From: Parvularia atlantis
Taxonomy: Eukaryota > Opisthokonta > Rotosphaerida
Direction: 5' to 3'
NCBI GenBank assembly: GCA_943704415.1
Contig: CALSCO010002124.1
Span: 1-24,262, forward strand
DNA: 24,262 bases
Shown: positions 19,297 to 24,262 of the stretch, one piece after another
How positions within the stretch are numbered: the stretch's first letter is position 1
Layout: every line of letters starts with the position of its first letter
Notes under the pieces: generated by a model
Told to the model about the DNA's origin: nothing
Seen by the model: only the letters and a program-made list of their open reading frames with translations
Database searches by the model: none
Made by a program: the position numbers and the translations under genes

Positions 19297-21211
19297 ATGG
19301 CGGCGGACGCGCGCGCCGCCGACCTGGCCGATCTCGCGACGCTCGCGGTCGCGGCCAAGGCCGAGCAGGACGCGGCGCAGTCAGCCGCGGCGACCGTCGC
19401 GGGGCTGCGCACGGCCGGCGCGCGGGTGCGTTGTGGCGCGTGCGGTGCGCGCGCCCGCCGCGGTGCGAAAAGGCTCAAACAGCGGTCGCAAACGCGACGC
19501 GCCACGACGCCCAGAGCACGACCCGCGTCAGCGCGCGCGCGCGCAAGGCGCCGACGGAGGCGGTCGGTGCGACGGCTACGACGGCGCCGTCCACGCGCAA
19601 GCGCAAGAGCGAGGTGCGCCGGCGGTGTCGCGCGGGATGGCGCCGCAACGGCCGCGCTGATACGGCGCTTGCACAGGACGGCGCGGTGACGGGTGAGGCG
19701 GCGAGCGCGGACGCGCCGGCCAAGGGCGCGCGGGCCAAGAAGCCGCGCGCACCGGCTGTGGATGACGCGGAGCCGGTGGCGCCCGCCAAGCCGCGCAGCC
19801 GCGCGCCCAAGGCCAACGGCGCCGACGCGGACGCGGCGAGCGCGATGGACGTGGACGCGGACGCGCCCGCCGAGAAGGCCGGAAAGGCGCCGCGGGCACG
19901 CAAGGAGAAGCGCGCGGCCAAGGCCAACGGCGCGGGCGCGGACGAGGACGACGGCGCAGCGGGCGCGGCAGTGTCGAGCGTGCCGCCCGGGATGCCGACC
20001 AACACGACGATGCCCAAGGAGTACCACTTCGAGCCCGTGCCCGCGGGCTGCATCAAGATCGTCTCGTACAACGTCGCGAGCCTGTTTGCGGCGCTGAGCA
20101 AGGGCTTCAAGGTGTGCGCCGTGGCCGCACGCCGCCGCCGTGCACGTCGCTCACGCCGCGCCTCAGCCCTACATCGTGGCTGAGAACGCCGACATCGTGT
20201 GCTTGCAGGAGACCAAGCACAAGGACGACGCGCTGCCGCAGAACCTGCTCCAGGGCATCATGCGCGAGACCTGGTCGGCGCCCGAGGTTAAGAAGGGCTA
20301 CAGCGGCACGGCCGTGCTCAGCAAGGCGCGTCTCTACCTCTGATGCAACCGCGCGTGCGCTAAGAGCGCACCCCCGCAGATCAAGCCGCTCAACGTCAAG
20401 AAGGGCATCGGTGTGCCGCGCTACGACGACGAGGGCCGCGTGATCACGCACGAGTACGCCAACTTTTTCCTCGTGGCGACTTACGTGCCAAACTCGGGTG
20501 CGCGCGCTCCCCTCTCGCGCCGGCCGGTGCAACCGCTCACACCCGCGCACCCTCACAGGCCAGAAGCTCGACCGCCTCGGGTACCGCCAGGAGTGGAACG
20601 CGGCGCTGCTCGAGTACCTCAAGACGCTCGACAAGGCCAAGCCGGTCATCTGGACCGGTGCGCTCGCGCCCTGCCGCGCTTTGTGTGGCCTGAGACCGCA
20701 GAGCGCGCCCAGGCGACCTCAACGTCTCGCACCAGGACATCGACCTCGCCCGGCCGGCCACCAACAAGCGGTGCGCGTTCGCACGCACAAGCGCAGCGTG
20801 GTGATCTGGCGCGCTCGGCAGCACCGCCGGCTTCACGCGCGAGGAGCGCGACGACTTTGAGAAGGTGCTGGCCAGCGGCTTTGTCGACACCTTCCGCCAC
20901 TTCAACCCGGGGAAACAGTACCAGTACTCTTGTGCGCGGCGCACGCGACCGGCCGACCGCCCGCCGCTGACCACGCCAACGCGCGCAGACTGGGGCATGC
21001 GGTCCGGCGGCCGCTCCAAGGGCATCGGGTGGCGCCTGGACTACTTTGTGGTGTCGGAGCGGCTGCTGCCACGCGTCAAGGCGTCGCTGATCCGCGCCGA
21101 GGCGTACGGCGCGTCCGACCACGGTGCGGGCGGCCGCAGCGTCTCGCTCATGCGCTGACAGACTGTGCGGCAGTGCCGATTGTGCTCGTCCTCGAGGACC
21201 AGCCGGCGTAA
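19297..21211 (+). CDS. APE1: ExoIII/APE1-type AP endonuclease
   Basis: The enzyme cuts DNA 5' to abasic sites in base excision repair. The N-terminal third (MAADARAADLADLATLAV onward) is Ala/Lys-rich with KRKSE and repeated AKANGA segments, likely disordered and nuclear-targeting. The catalytic domain starts at CIKIVSYNVASL (Asn, about 20053). It continues with DIVCLQETKHKDD (metal-binding Glu), GYSGTAVLSK, YVPNSG, GDLNVSHQDIDLARP, AGFTREERDDF, SYWGMRSG, GIGWRLDYFVVS and SDHVPIVLVLEDQPA, ending at TAA 21209-21211. All ExoIII catalytic motifs are present. Nine introns are inferred, one of which (20326-20379) begins GC rather than GT. There is no C-terminal GRF zinc finger as in fungal APN2, so the protein is closer in form to animal APE1. 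The first intron (about 19434-19480) has an uncertain acceptor. The ATG at 19297 is the first in-frame one with good context. Confidence 0.92.
20326..20379 (+). other. probable GC-AG intron in AP endonuclease gene
   Basis: The exon ends AGC AAG (20325), the intron starts GCGCGT and ends CCCCGCAG (20379), and the next exon starts ATC AAG CCG. The join reads LSKIKPLNVKKGIGV, as expected for the APE1 family. Without splicing, a TGA at 20341-20343 stops the frame. A nearby GT (20330-20331) gives the wrong phase. Confidence 0.7.
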
Positions 21212-21332
21212 GTGCGCGCGCCCCCGCTCAAGTTGTTTCCCGATCCGTCCCGTCGCTTGTTGTCGCGTCCCGCTGTGTCACCCGCCGTTGTGCCGCCGTG
21301 ATCTGAACCTAAGAAACAAAGCGCCGCACCCC
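21212..21332. other. convergent 3' intergenic region, AP endonuclease / GPI12
   Basis: This 121-bp region between two convergent stop codons is pyrimidine-rich. It has a short AT-richer stretch AACCTAAGAAACAAAG at about 21305-21320 that may belong to a 3' end. No gene is seen. Confidence 0.5.
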
Positions 21333-22283
21333 TCACGGTCGCCGGCGCAGGCGGTTGATCCACATGTAGCTCGCAAAGGTGATGTGCAGCTGCCGGAACC
21401 ATACCATCTGCGTCGCGTGGGCGTAGGCCGCGGCGCGCGCCCGCTGGAAGTGGGCCTCCGGGGCGAAGACGATCGCTGCTGTAGCGTCGGTCGCGTCCGG
21501 TGCGAGCACGCACGCCCACGCCTCGGCCACGCTCAGGTACCGCCGCCACACGGGCACGCTCACGAGCTCCCACGCGGGCACGCCCGCCGCGCGCGCCGCA
21601 TCCCTGCCGCCGTGCCGTTGAGTGCTGCTGCCGACACGAGGCGCACAAGCACACGCACCGCGCGGCGCGCCCCGTGGCGATGTGGTTCGGGTGGCCCGTA
21701 ATGCCGCGCTCGTCAAACGTGAGCACCTGCCGCGCGCGCCGCTGTGATCAGCTTGGTCGGGCGGCGCGGTTGAGCGCGCACGAGGTCGATGCCGTGCCGC
21801 GCGACGTGCTCACCAACGATGCGTGCGGCCCTGGCCTCGTCCCACGACTGGCGCAAGCCGTCCTGCAGCGCGCTGCGCGACAATCAGCAGTGCACGTCCC
21901 GGCGCGAAGCCCGCCACGCACGGGTCGTCGAGCACGGCCACGTGCGACGGTGGCACGCCCAGCAGCGCGCACGCCACCTCCATCTCCTTGGCGCGCGCCG
22001 CGCCGATGCCGTCCGCGTTGCCGTTCGACAGGCACAGCACGTGCACGTCTGCGCCGTCGCCAAGCGCCAGCAGCCCCGGGCCGAAGAACATGCACTCGTC
22101 GTCCGGGTGGGCCACGACGAGCAGCGCGCGCGGGCGGCGCGCCAGGTGGCGGCGCAGCAGCCGCTCGGCCAGCGGCTCGCGCTCGGCCCGCCGCGCGTAC
22201 TGCGCCCGGGCGCGCGCGAAGACCGATGCGGTGACGAGCAAGGCGAGCGCCGCGATCAGGACGCAGATGGCCGCCGTTACCAT
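21333..22283 (-). CDS. GPI12: N-acetylglucosaminyl-phosphatidylinositol de-N-acetylase (PIG-L)
   Basis: This enzyme removes acetyl from GlcNAc-PI, the second step of GPI-anchor synthesis, on the cytosolic face of the ER. The ATG at 22283 opens MVTAAICVLIAALALLVTAS, a single membrane segment as in PIG-L. Next come the PIG-L/LmbE zinc-site motif LLVVAHPDDECMFFGPGLL, LCLSNGNADGIG and HVAVLDDP. An exon with LRQSWDEARAARIVGEHV follows, then FDERGITGHPNHIATG (the second zinc-site histidine), and the end MVWFRQLHITFASYMWINRL. Three introns are inferred (about 21894, 21750 and 21625-21680), each restoring the frame between these blocks. Active-site residues look intact and length is normal for the family. 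Confidence 0.93.
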
Positions 22284-22683
22284 CACAAGGGGTAGGTCCT
22301 ACGGTAAGCACAAAACACACGAGGGCCGGGTGCATCTCTCTGCGACTCGAGGTGGCTGCGCCTTCTGCGGGCCCACTGTCTCGTAGCTGGAGCACCTCTG
22401 CGACGTCATGTACTCGTCCGGGCCCAGTCGTGGTAGAGCTTGCTGGTGACGCTGCCCGACAGACCACTCGACGGTGCGGCGCACGGCAACCGCACACAAC
22501 GCCACAGGCAACACAAACAGCATCCCCGGCACCCGCACAGCAAGCGGCGAGCCGCACGGTGGGCCGCACGGGCCACACGAGCCACACGAGCCGCCCGCCC
22601 GCCGCGACCAGCCCGTCACGCATCTCCCGCCATGCTGGCACGCGCGGCCGTCCACCTAGGCGCGTAACGCCATGATGGAATAC

Positions 22684-22699
22684 GCATGTGTACACATGC
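22684..22699. promoter_or_regulatory. 16-bp perfect palindrome upstream of Maf gene
   Basis: GCATGTGTACACATGC reads the same on both strands. It ends 41 bp before the Maf ATG, within a patch that is locally AT-rich. It could bind a dimeric transcription factor; function is not known. Confidence 0.5.
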
Positions 22700-22716
22700 T
22701 CGCACATTTTTAGGTA

Positions 22717-22728
22717 TACTACGTAGTA
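22717..22728. promoter_or_regulatory. 12-bp perfect palindrome upstream of Maf gene
   Basis: TACTACGTAGTA is a perfect palindrome with an ACGT core. It ends 12 bp before the Maf ATG and is 17 bp downstream of the other palindrome. It may lie in the 5' leader or core promoter. Confidence 0.5.
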
Positions 22729-22740
22729 GGCCTATCACTC

Positions 22741-23737
22741 ATGACGAAAGTTATCCTCGGCACGAGCTCTCGTTGGCGCCGCCAGGTCGTCGGTCGTGTG
22801 CGCATCGTCGTGCATGGCGCTGACACGCACGCACAGGTCATGGACGGCACGGGCATCGCTTACGACGTCGCCACGGCCGATATCGATGAGAAGGCGATCA
22901 CCGCTGGCTTCGCGGACCGCAGGCGAGCGGATCCGCGCCAGCTCACCCTCGCCATCGCGCGCGCCAAGGCCGAGGCCATCCGCCCGCGGCTGCAGGTGCA
23001 CCGCGTCTGTGCAGAGCGGGCGGACTGCTGACAACGCGCACCGCAGACGCCCGCCCTGCTCGTCACGTGCGACCAGGTCGTGTTCCACCGCGGCGAGTGC
23101 GTCGCGTGCCGCGCCGCCGCCGCCCCGCTCACGACGCCCGTGCTCGCAGTATCCGCGAGAAGCCCGAGACGGAGGAGGTGTGTGCAACAAGACGCGCGCT
23201 CGTGCACGACTGAGCACGGCGGCGGCACGCAAGGAGTGCCGCGCCTACATCCGCAGCTACCGCGACCACCCGGCGTGCACGTGCTCGGCCGTCGTCGTGA
23301 CCAACACTCGCACGGGGCGGCAGGTCGAGGTGGCGGCCGGCGGCGGCCGAGCAGCAGCGACCCCGTGGCTCACTGCGTCGTGCACAGGGCACCGACATCG
23401 CCGAGCAGCACCTGGCCGCCGTGCCGGACGACGTCGTTGACGCGCTCATCCGCGAGGGCTCGATCATGTCGACCGCGGGCGCGCTGCGCGTCGAGGCGCG
23501 TGCGTGCCGGTCCCCCTGCTCTCCGCGCTCGCACATCCGCCGATGCCGCGCGCGCACAACGCAGCCGAGATGCGCCCGTTCCTGCTGCATCGCGTGGGCA
23601 CGGTCGACAGCATCATGGGCCTGCCGCTCGCGCTCACGGCGCGGTTGCTGCTCGCGAGCACCGAGGGCGACGCCGACGACGCGCTTGACCCGGCGACGCG
23701 CGCGCAGCTCGAGGGGTTGTTGAGGGCGCTGAGATGA
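22741..23737 (+). CDS. Maf-family nucleoside triphosphate pyrophosphatase
   Basis: Maf proteins hydrolyse dTTP, UTP and modified pyrimidine or other nucleotides to monophosphates and pyrophosphate. The ATG at 22741 opens MTKVILGTSSRWRRQ, the conserved N-terminal S-x-x-R-R motif. An intron ending at 22836 joins to VMDGTGIAYDVATADIDEKA. Its donor is uncertain (GTCGTC, or GTGCGC 12 nt later; both keep frame, and the first gives the usual family spacing). Further blocks are LTLAIARAKAEAI, LLVTCDQVVFHRG (catalytic Asp), IREKPETEE, CSAVVVTNTRTG, DDVVDALIREGSIMSTAGAL and GTVDSIMGLPLALTARLLL, ending LLRALR at 23737. Five or six introns are inferred. Length fits the family at about 200-230 residues. 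A housecleaning role fits the repair genes nearby, but this is inference. Confidence 0.88.
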
Positions 23738-24262
23738 AGGTCGTTGCTCGGAAGACTTTTGCTGTGCTCTCTGTGCACGGTCCACTTTCTCGTTCCGCGG
23801 ACGCCGCGCCTCGCGCCCTCGCGGCTCGCTTGCACACACAGGCGACTGGCCCGCACACACGCGCGCACGGCGCGACTGTGCTTTCCTCTCTCTCTCTCTC
23901 TCTCTCTCTTGCCCCCTTTTGTTGCCGGCGACCTGCGCCGCCTCCCCTTCGCCCCGCCGCCGCTCGCTCGCTGCCCCGCCTCCCTCCGCTGGCCCGCGCT
24001 CTGTGCCGCCGTGCGCGTGCGGGGGCCCGTGCGACGCCGCGTTTCAGCCGCGTGCCGTGTCAACGTGCCGCGTCGCGCGCCTGCGCGCGTAAACACTGCC
24101 TCGCGCGCCTTTTTCCGCGCCGCACACACGGCCCTCTCGCCCCCGCTCACCGCGGCACCGCGGCCTTGCACCACGCGTGTGGCGTGCACGTGCAGCCGTG
24201 AAACGCGGCGTCTCATCCCGTCGCACGCCGCACGCGCAGGGAAGGATGCGAAGCGGGTTCGG
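23738..24262. other. 3' flank with no supported gene; pyrimidine-rich
   Basis: I see no conserved motif in any frame over these 525 bp, although open frames exist on both strands because of base composition. The plus strand is strongly pyrimidine-rich from about 23880 to 24000. This could be the promoter or leader of a rightward gene beyond the window. Confidence 0.4.
23886..23909. repeat. (CT)n microsatellite
   Basis: A run of about twelve CT units lies on the plus strand, flanked by more pyrimidines. It is the longest pure dinucleotide repeat seen in the window. CT-rich stretches are common just upstream of transcription starts in fungi. Confidence 0.85.

Larger units (their letters stand above)
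22284..22740. promoter_or_regulatory. divergent intergenic region, GPI12 / Maf
   Basis: These 457 bp separate two divergent genes. A minus-strand open frame at about 22655-22299 encodes a hydrophobic LFVLPVALCAVAV stretch but lacks an ATG at its beginning, and I cannot match it to a family. GCCACACGA units are repeated near 22570-22590. The last 60 bp before the Maf ATG are AT-richer than the window and hold two perfect palindromes. Confidence 0.5.

Noticed and set aside
145-21211. Apparent frameshifts within most genes, suggesting pseudogenes
   Set aside because: Each frame change coincides with a GTGCGN...CAG segment of about 50-60 nt whose removal restores the family sequence, so these are introns.
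22299-22655. Minus-strand open frame of 118 codons with a hydrophobic stretch
   Set aside because: It begins at GTG, has no family match I can see, and lies in the divergent promoter region. A small membrane protein cannot be excluded.
23464-24216. 250-codon minus-strand frame at the right edge
   Set aside because: It overlaps the Maf C-terminus on the other strand and the CT repeat gives it an Arg/Glu run; no conserved motif is seen.
1-24262. Search by eye for transposons, CRISPR arrays, tRNA and rRNA genes
   Set aside because: No long terminal or inverted repeats, transposase or reverse transcriptase motifs, spaced direct repeats or RNA gene signatures were seen.

Overview
The window is nuclear DNA from a compact, very GC-rich eukaryote, most likely a fungus and plausibly a basidiomycete. 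The fungal call rests on gene content: a fungal-type RDH54/RAD54 pair, ERG13-type HMG-CoA synthase, TRM6/GCD10 and GPI12. Nearly every gene is broken by short introns of about 50-60 nt. These start mostly GTGCGN, carry a CTGAC or CTCAC-like branch site close to the 3' end, and end in CAG. Protein similarity therefore jumps between frames. Gene models were built by joining exons at these sites so that conserved motifs are restored in frame; CDS coordinates span start codon to stop codon and include introns.

Layout from left to right: HMG-CoA synthase (+, 145-2114); RDH54/RAD54B-type Swi2/Snf2 translocase (-, 5900-2207); an unrecognised C2H2 zinc-finger/AT-hook protein (-, 8396-5961); an unrecognised coiled-coil protein (+, 8798-9871); FAN1-type structure-specific nuclease with an apparent C-terminal HIRAN domain (+, 9879-13665); RAD54 (-, 17408-13717); TRM6, the non-catalytic subunit of the tRNA m1A58 methyltransferase (-, 19228-17452); an ExoIII/APE1-type AP endonuclease (+, 19297-21211); PIG-L/GPI12 de-N-acetylase (-, 22283-21333); and a Maf-family nucleotide pyrophosphatase (+, 22741-23737). 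The last 525 bases hold no gene I can support.

Four of the ten genes act in DNA repair: two RAD54-family motors for homologous recombination, a FAN1 crosslink nuclease and an AP endonuclease. Maf proteins sanitise nucleotide pools and the AT-hook protein probably binds DNA. Whether this neighbourhood is functional or chance cannot be settled from one window. The most notable items are the FAN1-HIRAN architecture, the extreme packing (7 nt between the coiled-coil gene and FAN1), a RAD54 first exon that seems to be only the ATG, a GC-AG intron in the AP endonuclease gene, and two perfect palindromes in an AT-rich island just before the Maf gene. I saw no mobile element, CRISPR array, rRNA or tRNA.
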